Source: Stutzerimonas urumqiensis
GTDB taxonomy: Bacteria > Pseudomonadota > Gammaproteobacteria > Pseudomonadales > Pseudomonadaceae
NCBI RefSeq assembly: GCF_003640395.1
Contig: NZ_RBZQ01000001.1
Location: 620,001-684,000 of the forward strand
Direction of reading: 5' to 3'
Length of the DNA: 64,000 bases
Shown here: positions 28,633-38,027 of the stretch, in pieces
Position numbering within the stretch: position 1 is the stretch's first letter
Layout of the letters: each line of letters starts with the position of its first letter
Notes under the pieces: model-generated
Told to the model about the DNA's origin: nothing
The model's input: the letters and a program-made list of their open reading frames with translations, nothing else
The model's database searches: none
Program-made: the position numbers and the translations under genes

Positions 28633-29589
28633 ATGAGCCTGAACGCCGATATCCAGCGACTCGAGCGGTACGACGAAACCACCGACACCTACACCCTGGC
28701 GATCATCACCGACGAAGATCACGCCGCCCAGGTCGAACTCGAGGATGGCCAGATCGCCTGGCAATCGACGCTGCGCTATGACCTGCTGCATCGCGAGGTG
28801 GACGCCACCGGGCGCGTCCGTTACCGGCTCGAGGAAATCCCGCCGGAGCGGGGCGGCGAGCATCGGCTCGTCAGCCTGATCGCCGAGGGCGGGCGGGGTG
28901 CGGAATTCTCGGAGCTGGTGATGTTCGGCAAGCGGCTGGTGACCTTCGACGACCGCACGGGCCTCGTCTGCGAGATTCGCAACGAGAACCAGCTGGTGCC
29001 GCGCCAGATCCTCATGACCGGCAGCGGCGACGAGCGCTTCAAGGGCTTCAAGAGCGAGTGGGCGACGCTCTGGGGCGACCGGCTGATCGTCGGCAGCCAC
29101 GGCAAGACGGCGCCGGAGGAGTGGGTCAAGATCCTCGACCGCAACTACGGGCTCGCAAGCGTCGACTGGCACGAGCGCTACCAGCTCATGCGCGAGGCGC
29201 TGGGCGTCGGCGAGCGGGGCTACGTCATCCACGAGGCGGCGGAATGGCATCCGTACCGGCGCGAGTGGCTGTTCTTTCCGCGCAAGGTGTCGAGCGAACC
29301 CTTCGACCTGGCGATCGACGAACGCGAGCGCGGCAACCATCGGCTGGTGATCGCCAACGAGGATTTCAGCCTGGTCCGCACCCTGCCGATCGGCGAGTGC
29401 GTGCCCGAGCGTGGCATTTCCTCGTTCAAGCTGGTGCCGGGCCACCCGGACGAATGCATTGGGTTGAAGAGCGTCGAGATCGGCGAACGCACCGAGAGCT
29501 ACCTGTTCTGCTTCAACCTCGAGGGCGAGGTGTTGCAGGAGGACACCTTCATCGGCGACTACAAGTGCGAGGGCGTCGAGATCCTGTGA
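28633..29589 (+). CDS. Calcium-activated nucleotidase / apyrase of CANT1 type
   Basis: Predicted Ca2+-dependent nucleoside di/triphosphatase of the apyrase family best known from human CANT1 and bedbug saliva (Pfam Apyrase). Over its C-terminal 230 residues it follows the animal enzyme closely: EFSELVMFGKRLVTFDDRTG (91-110), FKGFKSEWATLWGDRLIVGS (136-155), RGYVIHEAAEWHP, REWLFFPRKVS, GISSFKLVPGHPDE and GDYKCEGVEIL. Ser94, Glu142, Glu201, Ser263/264 and Glu313 fall where I recall the calcium ligands of the animal enzymes. There is no signal peptide or membrane span, so it should be cytoplasmic, unlike the secreted animal proteins. It is monocistronic, divergent from hemN and convergent with fdhE. 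Family assignment is from remembered motifs. Confidence 0.82.
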   Translation: MSLNADIQRLERYDETTDTYTLAIITDEDHAAQVELEDGQIAWQSTLRYDLLHREVDATGRVRYRLEEIPPERGGEHRLVSLIAEGGRGAEFSELVMFGKRLVTFDDRTGLVCEIRNENQLVPRQILMTGSGDERFKGFKSEWATLWGDRLIVGSHGKTAPEEWVKILDRNYGLASVDWHERYQLMREALGVGERGYVIHEAAEWHPYRREWLFFPRKVSSEPFDLAIDERERGNHRLVIANEDFSLVRTLPIGECVPERGISSFKLVPGHPDECIGLKSVEIGERTESYLFCFNLEGEVLQEDTFIGDYKCEGVEIL

Positions 29590-29594
29590 CCGGG

Positions 29595-29617
29595 CCGGCA
29601 CCCTCGACGGGTGCCGG
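29595..29617. terminator. Bidirectional hairpin between apyrase and fdhE
   Basis: A perfect nine-base stem (29595-29603 with 29609-29617, CCGGCACCC against GGGTGCCGG) and a five-base loop fill the 34 bases between the two convergent stops. There is no strong U-run on either side, so termination efficiency is uncertain. Confidence 0.5.
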
Positions 29618-29623
29618 TGCGTT

Positions 29624-30556
29624 TCAGCCGGCGATCAGCAGCGGGTTGTAGCCGTTGCGGGCGTAGGTGCCTTGTTCGTCGAGCATCAGGTCCAGCACCA
29701 GGCTGGCGAGGTCGTCAGCCAGCGGTTCGGCACTGGCGTTGAACTCGCGCGGTACGATCTTCAGATAGCTGTTGCAGTGGCCGCAGGCCTCCGCCTGTGC
29801 CGGCAGGGCGAGCTTGCCGTCGGCTTCGTCGAGGCCGAAGTAGTGCAGCTGGCCGCCCTTGTGGCAGGTGGTGCAGGTCACGCGCTCCAGGTGCCATTCG
29901 GTCTCGCAGAGGCTGCAATGCAGGTAGCGCACGCCCTGGCGGTCCTTCTCGATGTGAATCACGCTGGCCACCGGCCGCGAGCCGCAACAGGGGCAGAGGC
30001 TGCGCGCAGCGCCGGTGGGTCGCTCGGGCGTGCGGGGCAATGCGAGCGCCAGGCGCGCCCAGGCAACCTGCATCGCCGCGGCGACGAAAGGCAGCAGGCC
30101 GCGATCGGCATCGGTGCCAGGTTTGATCTCCAGAATCAGCTCGGCGAGCTCTTCCAGTTGGTCGTCGGTTTTCGCACGCAGTGCCTCCAGCAGGGGGCTT
30201 TGGCGCTCAGCGACGTGCAGCTCCAGTGCATCGAGCAGGGCGGCGAGGTCGGCGCGCCAGTCCAGTTCCCGTCGCAGCGAAGCCGCCGACAGCGGCGGCA
30301 TGCCGTGTTCCAGCGCGACGTCGAAGGCGCCGGGCGTCGGCCGCCAGGCGGGCTCGCGACCATCCAGCACCTGCTGTTGCGCCTGCACCATGCGGGCCAT
30401 GAACGACAGGAAATCCGCCAGCGGCGGCACCTGTTCGGCCAGCTCACGCATGCGCAGCGCGCGCCGGGCGAAGATGTCGGGTTGGGGCAGCAGCACCTCG
30501 GGCGGCTCCATGATGCCGCTCGGTGCGCTGCCAAAGCTGTGATTGACGCCTTTCAT
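29624..30556 (-). CDS. fdhE: Formate dehydrogenase accessory protein FdhE
   Basis: Cytoplasmic redox enzyme maturation protein needed for active membrane formate dehydrogenases; E. coli FdhE is an iron-binding rubredoxin-like protein that interacts with the catalytic subunit. The 310-residue protein shows the four Cys pairs of the family: CPCCGSRP, HCSLCETEWH, CTTCHKGG and CGHCNSYLK. Its ATG overlaps the fdnI stop (ATGA), so it is the last gene of fdnGHI-fdhE. Confidence 0.93.
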   Translation of the reverse strand: MKGVNHSFGSAPSGIMEPPEVLLPQPDIFARRALRMRELAEQVPPLADFLSFMARMVQAQQQVLDGREPAWRPTPGAFDVALEHGMPPLSAASLRRELDWRADLAALLDALELHVAERQSPLLEALRAKTDDQLEELAELILEIKPGTDADRGLLPFVAAAMQVAWARLALALPRTPERPTGAARSLCPCCGSRPVASVIHIEKDRQGVRYLHCSLCETEWHLERVTCTTCHKGGQLHYFGLDEADGKLALPAQAEACGHCNSYLKIVPREFNASAEPLADDLASLVLDLMLDEQGTYARNGYNPLLIAG

Positions 30557-31248
30557 CGCGGGTTCCTTGTCGATTCACGCGCCGAGGGCGTCGAGGCGTG
30601 GTCGTCGCCCCGTGCCCGTCCGCGCATGATGTCCTCGTACCAGAGCTTGTGGTGGTGCCGTGCCCAGGCGGGGCTGACGCGCCCCTGGGTCATGGCGCGG
30701 ATCGAGCCCTTGACCCAGATGGCCGAGTAGATGTGGATGATCAGCGTGACGATGGCGATGAACGCGGCATAGGCATGCACCATCGCCGCGTTGCGGTGCA
30801 GCCACAGCGGCACGTCTTCGGCGAACCAGGGGCGCCAGATGATCACGCCGCTGACCAGCAGCACCGGCACGGTCGCCAGGAAGATCCAATACACGAGTTT
30901 CTGGCCGGCGTTGTTCTTGCCCACCGGCGGCAGTCGGTCGTCGCGGTTGCTTAGGACATCGCGGATCTGCTTGAGCCACTGGACGTCATGCCGGCGGATC
31001 AGGTTGTCGCGGAAGAAACGCACCGCCTGGATGACGAACAGCAGGGTCATGAAGACCCCGATGTACGGGTGCAGGATGCGCGTTTCCTCCGGCCCGCCGA
31101 ACAGGCCGGTGAAGCTGTAGAAGCCCGGATAGAACAGCGCCAGCCCGCTGAGCGTGAGCAGGGTGAAGCTGATCGCGACGATCCAGTGGTTGAGCCGCGT
31201 CCACCAGCCGTACCGCAAGATGCCGCTCTTGACGTTCGAATGGCTCAT
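30553..31248 (-). CDS. fdnI: Formate dehydrogenase-N gamma subunit, cytochrome b556
   Basis: Membrane diheme cytochrome b that passes electrons from the FdnH clusters to quinone. The 231-residue protein has four spans ([20 protein letters not shown]; a second near [55 protein letters not shown]) with haem-ligand His in [20 protein letters not shown] and IIHIYSA. ATG 31248 overlaps the end of fdnH. Compared with E. coli FdnI the core matches, with an extra basic tail. Confidence 0.93.
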   Translation of the reverse strand: MSHSNVKSGILRYGWWTRLNHWIVAISFTLLTLSGLALFYPGFYSFTGLFGGPEETRILHPYIGVFMTLLFVIQAVRFFRDNLIRRHDVQWLKQIRDVLSNRDDRLPPVGKNNAGQKLVYWIFLATVPVLLVSGVIIWRPWFAEDVPLWLHRNAAMVHAYAAFIAIVTLIIHIYSAIWVKGSIRAMTQGRVSPAWARHHHKLWYEDIMRGRARGDDHASTPSARESTRNPR

Positions 31249-32183
31249 GGCCGGTCCTCCCCATCGTGCCGGTCGATCTCCCGCGCGCGCCCGGCGTTTT
31301 CGGGATCGGGGTCGTCCTCGGGCTCTTCCTTCGGGCCCTTGGTGACGTAGTGGAAGAAGCCGGCCAGCACCGAGGCGCCGAGCACCGCCGACATGATCGG
31401 TTTGGTGATGCCCTTCCAGGCCTCGACCGCCGGGCTGATCTGCGGGTCCTTCGCCAGGCCGCTGTAGATCTCGGGCTTGTCGGCATGCTGCAGCACGTAG
31501 ACCACATGGGTGCCGCCGACCCCGGCGGGGTTGTAGATGCCGGCGTTCTCGTAGCCGCGTCCCTTGAGGTGTTCGACCCGGTGGGCGCCGTAGTCGAGCA
31601 TGTCCTCGCGGGTGCCGAACATGATCGCCGAGGTCGGGCAGGTCTTGACGCACGCCGGCTCCAGCCCGTGGTAGACGCGGTCGGAGCACAGCGTGCACTT
31701 GTAGGCCTTGTTGTCCCGCTCGCTGTAGCGCGGGATGTCGAACGGGCAGCCGGCACGGCAATAGCCGCAGCCGATGCAGTGCTCGGAGTTGAAATCGACG
31801 ATGCCGTTGGCGTACTGCACGATCGCGCCGGGGGCCGGGCACGCCTTGAGGCAGCCCGGTTCGGCGCAGTGCATGCAGTTGTCCTTGCGGATCAGCCACT
31901 CCAGGTCGCCTTCCTCGTTCTCGTATTCCGAGAAGCGCATGACTTCGAACGACTCGGCGGTGAGGTCGATGGGGTTGTCGTACACGCCGTGGCAGTGGCC
32001 CACCTCGTCGCGCGTGTTGTTCCACTCCATGCACGCCACCTGGCAGGCCTTGCAGCCGATGCACACGGACACGTCGATCAGCTTGGTGACCTGTTCGACG
32101 CCGCCCTGGCGGACCTGGGGGGAGGGGGTGATCGACGCGGAGCGCGCGACGATGTTCTGCAGGTTGATCTGGTCGCCTCGCAT
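31245..32183 (-). CDS. fdnH: Formate dehydrogenase-N beta subunit, 4Fe-4S ferredoxin
   Basis: Electron-transfer subunit with four [4Fe-4S] clusters: [47 protein letters not shown] and [21 protein letters not shown] are all intact. A single membrane helix near residue 275 ([19 protein letters not shown]) anchors it and an acidic tail follows. It is 312 residues long, begins ten bases after the fdnG stop, and faces the periplasm after Tat export together with FdnG. Confidence 0.95.
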   Translation of the reverse strand: MRGDQINLQNIVARSASITPSPQVRQGGVEQVTKLIDVSVCIGCKACQVACMEWNNTRDEVGHCHGVYDNPIDLTAESFEVMRFSEYENEEGDLEWLIRKDNCMHCAEPGCLKACPAPGAIVQYANGIVDFNSEHCIGCGYCRAGCPFDIPRYSERDNKAYKCTLCSDRVYHGLEPACVKTCPTSAIMFGTREDMLDYGAHRVEHLKGRGYENAGIYNPAGVGGTHVVYVLQHADKPEIYSGLAKDPQISPAVEAWKGITKPIMSAVLGASVLAGFFHYVTKGPKEEPEDDPDPENAGRAREIDRHDGEDRP

Positions 32184-32192
32184 GGCCTTCTC

Positions 32193-35100
32193 CTAGAGCT
32201 TCTCGACATTCACCAGGAACGACTTGAATTCCGGTGTCTGCGTATTGCCGTCGCCCACGAAGGGGGTCAGCGAGTTGGTCAGGTGCGCCGGACGGGCCAC
32301 GCCCTTGAAGCCGTAGTGCAGCGGGATGCCGATCTGATGGACCGTACGGCCGTCCACCTGCAGCGGCACCATCCGCTTGGTCACCACCGCCACCGCTTCG
32401 ATCAGGCCGCGCTTGGACGTCACCCGCACCCGCTCGCCCTGGGCGATGCCGAGCTCGGCGGCCAGCACCTCGCCGATCTCGATGAACTTCTCCGGCTGGA
32501 CGATGGCGTTGAGCAGCGCGTGCGTCGTCCAGAAGTGGAAATGCTCGGTGAGGCGGTAGGTCGTCGCCGCGTACGGGAACTCGTCATTGGTGCCGAAATG
32601 GTCGCGGTCCGATGGGAACACCCGCACGATCGGGTTATGGAATGCCAGCGGGTTGTCCGGGTGCAGCGGGTTGCGGTCGATCGGCGATTCCATCGGCTCG
32701 TAGTGCTCGGGGAACGGGCCATCGTTCAGCTGTTCGCTGGCGAAGAAGTGCCCGGTGCCGGTCTGCGTGACGATGAAGGGGCCGACCCCGGCCGACGGCG
32801 GCGTGAAGATCGGGTAGTCCGGTACGTCGGCACCGATCCAGCGCTCGCCGTTCCACCAGATATAGGCCTTGTTGGAGGCCCAGGGCGTGCCGTCCGGCCG
32901 CGCGGAGGCGCGGTTGTACATCAGCCGACGGTTCGCCGGCCATGCCCAGGCCCAGCCGAGCGTGGTGCCGACGCCGTACGGGTCGGCGTTGTCGCGCCGC
33001 GCCATCATGTTGCCGGCCTCGGTGAAGGAGCCCGTGTAGATCCAGCAACCGCAGGCGGTACTGCCATCGGCACGCAGCTGGGAGAAATCATCGAGCAGCT
33101 CACCGGCGCGCTTGATGACCTTGCCGGTCTCGTCGGTGATGTCCCGCAGCGCGCGCCCGTTGGCTTCCTTCGCCAGTGCCTCGGACTCCGGGTGCCAGGG
33201 GTTGGTGTAGTTCCAGGTCAGGTTGAGGATCGGGTCCGGGAAGGCGCCGCCTTCGTCCTGATACAGCTTCTTCAGCCGCATCATCAGCCCCGCGAGAATC
33301 GCCATGTCGGTCTGCGATTCACCCGGACCGGGCGCGGCCTTGACGTGCCATTGCAGCCAGCGCGAGCTGTTGGTGATCGAGCCGTCGTCCTCGGCGAAGC
33401 AGGTGGTCGGCAGCCGGAACACCTCGGTGCCGATGGTGGCCGGATCGACCGGGTTGTATTCGCCGTAGTTCTTCCAGAACTCGCCGGTCTCCACCTCCAG
33501 CGGATCCATGATGACGAAGTACTTGAGCTTCGACAGACCCTCCAGGACCTTATCCTTGTGCGGGAACGACGCCAGGATGTTGAAGCCCTGGCAGATGGTG
33601 CCGGTCATCTCGCCCTTGGCGGCCTGGTTGATGGCATAGAGCACGTCGTAGAGCGGTTGCGACAGCTTGGGCAGCCAGTCGTAGAGCCAGTCGTTCTCGG
33701 CGGTGGCGAGGTCGCCGTACCAGTCCTTCATCAGGCTGATGAAGAAACGGTCGTAGTGTTTCCAGTAGGACACTTCGCCCGGCAGCAGGGGCTGCTTGGT
33801 GCGGACCTTCATGTAGTCCTCGTAGCGCTGCAGCTCCGCCGCGGGCAGTCCCATGTAGCCGGTCAGCAGGTTGGACAGCAGGCCGATATCGGTCAGGCCC
33901 TGGATGTTGGAGTGGCCGCGCAGTGCATTCACTCCGCCGCCCGGCATGCCCATGTTGCCCAGCAGCAGCTGCACCATCGCGCCGGTACGAATGATCTGCG
34001 AGCCGATGGTGTGCTGCGTCCAGCCCAGCGCATAAAGGATGGTCATGGTCTTGTCGGGCGCAGAGGTCTGCGCGATCAGATCCCATATCTGCAAGACCTT
34101 CTTGCGCGGCATGCCGCACACCTGTTCGACCATGTCCACCGTGTAGCGGCTGTAGTGCTGGCGCATGAGCTGGAAGACGCAGCGGGGATGTTCCAGCGTC
34201 GGATCGGTGACGACGAAGCCCTGCTCATCCTTCTGGTAGTTCCAGTTGGTCTTGTCGTATGTGCGCGTTTCGGGGTCATAGCCGACGAACAGGCCATCGT
34301 CAAAGCCGAAGCCTTCTTCCACCAGGTGCGAGGCGTCGGTATAGGCGCGCACGTACTCATGATGGAATCGACCGGTTTCGATCAGGTAGTTGATCAGCCC
34401 GCCCAGCCAGACGATGTCCGTGCCGGTACGCAGCCAGGCATGAACGTCCGCCACTGCTGTGGTGCGGTTGTAGCGCGGATCCACCGAAATCAGGATCGCG
34501 TTGTTGCGCTCCTTGGCGTGCATGACCCAGCGGAAGCCCACCGGATGCGCCTCGGCGGAATTGCCACCCATCGAGAGGATGACGTTGGCGTTGCGGATGT
34601 CGACCCAGTGATTGGTCATGGCACCGCGACCGAATGAAGGGGCAAGACCTGCCACCGTCGGTCCGTGTCAGACGCGTGCCTGGTTGTCCACCACCAGCAT
34701 GCCCAGCGCGCGGGCGATCTTCTGTGTCAGGTAGGCCGTCTCGTTGGTGCAGGCCGAGGCGGCGACCATCGAGGTCGTCAGCCAGCGGTTCACCAGCTGG
34801 CCCTTGTCGTCGTGCGTCTCGAAATTGCGGTCGCGGTCGTCCTTCATGTGACGGGCGATGCGATCTAAGGCCTCGTCCCAGCTGATGCGCTTCCACTCAT
34901 TGGTGAACGGCTCGCGCACCTCGGGGTACTTGACGCGCGTCTCGCTGTTGATGAAGTCCAGCACGCCGGCGCCCCGCGGGCACAGCGAGCCGCGGCTAAC
35001 CGGATGATCCGGGTCACCCTCGACGTGGTAGACTTGGTCGATGACATTGATCGCGCCATCGCCGCGCGTGTAGAGCAGCATCCCGCAGCCCACCGAACAG

Positions 35101-35261
35101 TAGGTGCAGATGTTGCGGGTCATGGTCGAGCCGGTGAGCTTGAAATGGCGGATCGAGGCGAGGGCCTGTTCCGGGGCGAACCCCATCATGGCCATGCTCG
35201 AAGCACCAAGTCCGGCCGCGCCCAGCTTGAGGAAACTGCGCCGGGATACGCGCACTGACAT
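32193..35261 (-). CDS. fdnG: Formate dehydrogenase-N alpha subunit, selenocysteine-containing
   Basis: Catalytic molybdenum-bis-MGD subunit that oxidises formate to CO2 in the periplasm. The reading frame is 1022 codons if the TGA at 34668-34670 is read as selenocysteine. The context DNQARV-U-HGPTVAGLAPSFGRG matches E. coli FdnG at its Sec residue. The N-terminus has the Tat signal SRRSFLKLGAAGLGASS and the cluster motif CTYCSVGCGMLLYTRG. Everything downstream continues as FdnG (TNHWVDIRNANVILSMGGN). It heads fdnGHI-fdhE. Automatic gene callers would split it into pieces of 197 and 820 residues; it is not a pseudogene, since SECIS, tRNA-Sec, SelA and SelB are all next to it. Confidence 0.95.
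34630..34670 (-). promoter_or_regulatory. Selenocysteine codon and bacterial SECIS hairpin of fdnG
   Basis: On the minus strand the UGA at 34670-34668 is followed after 13 bases by GGCAGGTCTTGCC (apex at 34641-34654), a stem GGCA/TGCC closing the loop GGUCU. That loop is the SelB-binding signature of the E. coli fdnG and fdhF SECIS elements and stands at the right distance. SelB bound to this hairpin delivers Sec-tRNA to the ribosome. Confidence 0.85.
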
Positions 35262-35432
35262 GGGTATCTCCTTGTAACTTTATTTTTCGGCTATCACGAA
35301 GGGGTCGACTGCCGCCTGGCTTGAGGGTTCATGCCGGTGGTCGATTGGTGACCCTTTTTCCCCAGCCTAGACCGCTCGCGGCATACTCGCCGAAGCCCTG
35401 ATGGACGGTGTGTATATCGCGCGAAGCGAAGG

Positions 35433-35528
35433 TGGCGGAAGGCAGTGAGAGTCGAACTCACCCGGGAACGGCTGCCGTCCCCAACCGGGTTTGAAGCCCG
35501 GCCGCACCACCGGGTGCGATTGCCTTCC
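35433..35528 (-). tRNA. selC: tRNA-Sec (anticodon UCA)
   Basis: The 96-base element starts GGAAGGCA and ends TGCCTTCC-GCCA with the CCA encoded. The acceptor stem has eight pairs, the T arm reads TGAGTTCGACTCTCA, and the anticodon TCA at 35494-35492 sits in CTTCAAA. There is a long variable arm. All are features of selenocysteine tRNA and close to E. coli selC. It lies 171 bases upstream of fdnG and about 560 bases downstream of selB on the same strand. Confidence 0.95.
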
Positions 35529-35667
35529 TCAGAGAGGCCTGTTCGAAACAAGCGAAAGAGTGGGCCTGTTTGTTAACAAGCGAAACGTTCGACCGCGGCT
35601 TGGCGAAATCGTGTCCGACAAATTGCCGCATCAGCCTCTTCGGACCTGTTGGCCTCGACATCCCTTC

Positions 35668-35689
35668 GTAGGAGCCCGCTTGCGGGCGA
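35668..35689. repeat. REP element
   Basis: A 22-base Pseudomonas-type repetitive extragenic palindrome (begins GTAGGAGCCC, ends GCGGGCGA). It is the first of a cluster that fills the gap between selB and selC and resembles the elements at 35820, 35868 and 36035. Confidence 0.75.
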
Positions 35690-35728
35690 TCCCGGCGGCT
35701 CCGCACCAACTTGCAGGGCGCTACAGAT

Positions 35729-35863
35729 GTAGGGCGGATTCCGGAGCGCAGCGAACAATCCGCCTAAGGCCAGCCACCGCGGAACGACCGGTGCATTGCT
35801 TCACGAATGCACCTCCGAGTTCGCGAGCGAGCTCGCTCCTACGAAGGCCAAGACGGCGAGGCT
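35729..35863. repeat. REP-containing repeat module, copy A
   Basis: This 135-base module contains three hairpins in order: GGCGGATT...AATCCGCC (35733-35764), GGTGCATT...AATGCACC (35790-35813) and an inverted REP (35820-35842). It ends with AAGACGGCGAGGC. The whole order recurs 200 bases later as copy B with a few changes, so the pair arose by duplication or by two insertions of the same composite element. Confidence 0.75.
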
Positions 35864-35867
35864 GTCT

Positions 35868-35890
35868 GTAGGAGCGAGCTTGCTCGCGAT
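35868..35890. repeat. REP element between copies A and B
   Basis: A 23-base direct-orientation REP (starts GTAGGAGCGAG, palindromic core GCGAGCTTGCTCGC). Facing the inverted REP at 35820-35842 it forms a REPIN-like pair. Confidence 0.75.
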
Positions 35891-35928
35891 GAATCATCGG
35901 GGCGGGAAACGCCAAGACTGCCGAGCCA

Positions 35929-36077
35929 TAGGGCGGATTCAGGAGCGGAGCGAACAATCCGCCTAAGGCCAGCACTGCGGAACGACCGGTGCATTGCTTC
36001 GCGAATGCACCCTACGGGGCAACGGTCGCGCCGGTTCGCGAGCAAGCTCGCTCCTACGAAAGCGAAGACGGCGAGGC
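35929..36077. repeat. REP-containing repeat module, copy B
   Basis: Second copy of the composite module, 149 bases: GGCGGATT...AATCCGCC (35932-35963), GGTGCATT...AATGCACC (35988-36012) and an inverted REP (36035-36057), ending AAGACGGCGAGGC. It carries about 15 more bases than copy A near 36013-36030. It stops ten bases before the selB stop codon. Confidence 0.75.
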
Positions 36078-36086
36078 GTACGCACC

Positions 36087-38027
36087 CTACGAGCCTGGCG
36101 GCGTCGAAGCGGCATCGACAGCCAGCGCAGCGACCAGGGCGCTGTCGCGGCGGACCTTGCGGGCGTTGCCGAGGCGGCGGGTCAGGCCGATGCAGTCGAA
36201 GTGCTCGAGCAACTGGATGCTGCGTTTGCGCCCGAGGCCGATGGCGTCGCGAAAATCCGCCGCCTGGACCGTTCCCACTTCTTCTTCGAGCGCGAGCAGC
36301 CGACGGGCCAGCGCGCGGACCGTGGCCTCGGGGTAGAAAAGGTCGCGGACCACCTGCTGCAGCTCGCCCAGCCGCGCCAGTTTGCGCAGCAGGTGACGGA
36401 CCTCGGCCTCGTCGCGATCGAGCGCGCGGGCCAGATCGCGCACCCACGGCGGGTCGTAACCGCCCGCGACGAGCAGTGGCCAGAGCCGGGCCTTGAGCGA
36501 TTCCTCCGCCGTGGTGAGCAGCACGCGATGGCCCGGCAGGTGCAGCCAGGGGCCGCTGGCCTGGATCGCTTCGTCGGCCAGCAGGCTTTCCAGCAGTGCG
36601 ATGAAGACCGGGCGTTCGAGCTGGGGCAGGGCGATGCGGCGCAGGCGATCGCGATCGGGGCCGAGCTCGTCAGGTTGGTCGGCATGGAAGCGCTCGAGGG
36701 CGGCGAGCAGGCGGCTGCGCAGGCCATTCCACACCTCGGGCGCGAACAGCCACGGGCCTTGGCGTGTCGTCAGTTCCAGCACACCGGCCGGCAATCGCCA
36801 GTGCGCGCGCGGGTGGTTGAATTGGCGTTCGAGCGTCCACGGCGCGATGCCGTTGTCCGCGTGCGCGAGCAGGGTCGGCAGCGCCGCCTCCAGTGTCTGG
36901 CCGCGCAGCGCCCGCAACTGCTCGATGCGCGCGGGCGTGCGCCGGTGGCGGGTCGGCGCGAAGGGGTCGAGCACGCGGCCGCCGCCCAGCGTGCGTTGGG
37001 CCGACTGGTCCCGCAGGACGAGCGCATCGCCATGCACGGCATGGGTCGGACCGTTGAGGACGAGCTGGGCCAGTGCCACCTCGCCCGGTCGAACCCGGTC
37101 GCCATCGAGCAGCGCCACGCGACCCGTCACGTCCTGCGCGCCGAGGTGCAGGTGCACCGGCGTCCAGTGGGTCAGGGCGTGAACTTCTGAGGGCAGCAGG
37201 CGCAGTTCGATGTCGAGCCGCGTCGCCGGGCCGTGCAAACCGGGATGGACGAGCCATTCGCCACGGCGGATGGACTCGACCGTAAGCCGGTCGCCAGCGA
37301 TGTTGAGGGCGACTCGCTGGCCCGCGTGGGCTGCGTCCGCCGTGCGGTTCTGCGCATGCAGGCCGCGCACCCGCACGCGCCGGCCCGAGGGGCTGAGCAT
37401 CAGCTCATCGCCGCTGGCGACCGCACCGGCAAAGGCGGTGCCGGTCACCACCACGCCTGCGCCTGCCACGCTGAAGGCGCGGTCGATCGGCAGGCGGAAG
37501 AGGCCGTTCGTGCCGCGCCGGGTGCGTTCGCCGGCCGCCTGGGCCAGCGCCCCGCGCACATCGGCCACGCCTTCGCCGGTCACGCTCGACAGCGGGAAGA
37601 TCGGGGCGCCGGCAAAGGGGCCGGGCGCGAGCAGGGCGCCTATCTGTAGGCGCACCTCGTCCAGCCGCGCCGGTGCGACGCGGTCGATCTTGGTCAGCGC
37701 GACCATCGCCCGGCCGATGCCGAGCAGCTCGGCGATGGCCAGGTGCTCGCGGGTCTGCGGCATCACGCCGTCGTCGGCGGCGATCACCAGCAGCAGCAGG
37801 TCGATGCCCGAGGCACCGGCGAGCATGTTATGCACGAAGCGTTCGTGGCCCGGCACGTCGATGAAGCCGGTCGGCGCGCCATCGCCCAGGTCGGCGTAGC
37901 GATAGCCGAGGTCGATGGTGATGCCGCGCTCGCGTTCTTCGCGGCGATGATCGCCCTCGACCCCGGTCAGCGCCCGGAGCAAGGCGGTCTTGCCGTGATC
38001 GATATGGCCAGCGGTGCCGACGATCAC
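36087..38027 (-). CDS. selB: Selenocysteine-specific elongation factor
   Basis: GTPase that brings Sec-tRNA to UGA codons marked by a SECIS hairpin. The 646-residue protein begins with the P-loop [20 protein letters not shown], then [29 protein letters not shown] and TKID, followed by EF-Tu-like domains 2-3 and C-terminal winged-helix repeats (about residues 400-640) that bind mRNA. The GTG start at 38027 overlaps the selA stop (GTGA). Length is close to E. coli SelB (614). Confidence 0.95.
   Translation of the reverse strand: MIVGTAGHIDHGKTALLRALTGVEGDHRREERERGITIDLGYRYADLGDGAPTGFIDVPGHERFVHNMLAGASGIDLLLLVIAADDGVMPQTREHLAIAELLGIGRAMVALTKIDRVAPARLDEVRLQIGALLAPGPFAGAPIFPLSSVTGEGVADVRGALAQAAGERTRRGTNGLFRLPIDRAFSVAGAGVVVTGTAFAGAVASGDELMLSPSGRRVRVRGLHAQNRTADAAHAGQRVALNIAGDRLTVESIRRGEWLVHPGLHGPATRLDIELRLLPSEVHALTHWTPVHLHLGAQDVTGRVALLDGDRVRPGEVALAQLVLNGPTHAVHGDALVLRDQSAQRTLGGGRVLDPFAPTRHRRTPARIEQLRALRGQTLEAALPTLLAHADNGIAPWTLERQFNHPRAHWRLPAGVLELTTRQGPWLFAPEVWNGLRSRLLAALERFHADQPDELGPDRDRLRRIALPQLERPVFIALLESLLADEAIQASGPWLHLPGHRVLLTTAEESLKARLWPLLVAGGYDPPWVRDLARALDRDEAEVRHLLRKLARLGELQQVVRDLFYPEATVRALARRLLALEEEVGTVQAADFRDAIGLGRKRSIQLLEHFDCIGLTRRLGNARKVRRDSALVAALAVDAASTPPGS

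Noticed and set aside
28465-29601. N-terminal extension of hemN across the apyrase gene
   Set aside because: The extension is antisense to the apyrase gene; HemN similarity begins only after about 28464.
31266-34637. Very long open frame (over 1100 codons) antisense to fdnG and fdnH
   Set aside because: It is opposite genes with clear motifs, has no recognisable domain and a His/Val/Asp-rich composition produced by reading GC-rich codons on the wrong strand.
34668-34670. Two independent genes either side of 34668 (197 and 820 residues)
   Set aside because: Both parts align end to end with one FdnG protein and no start signal precedes the second part.
32193-35261. fdnG as a broken gene (pseudogene)
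   Set aside because: The TGA has the selenocysteine context, a SECIS hairpin and all decoding genes nearby, so it is read through rather than a nonsense mutation.
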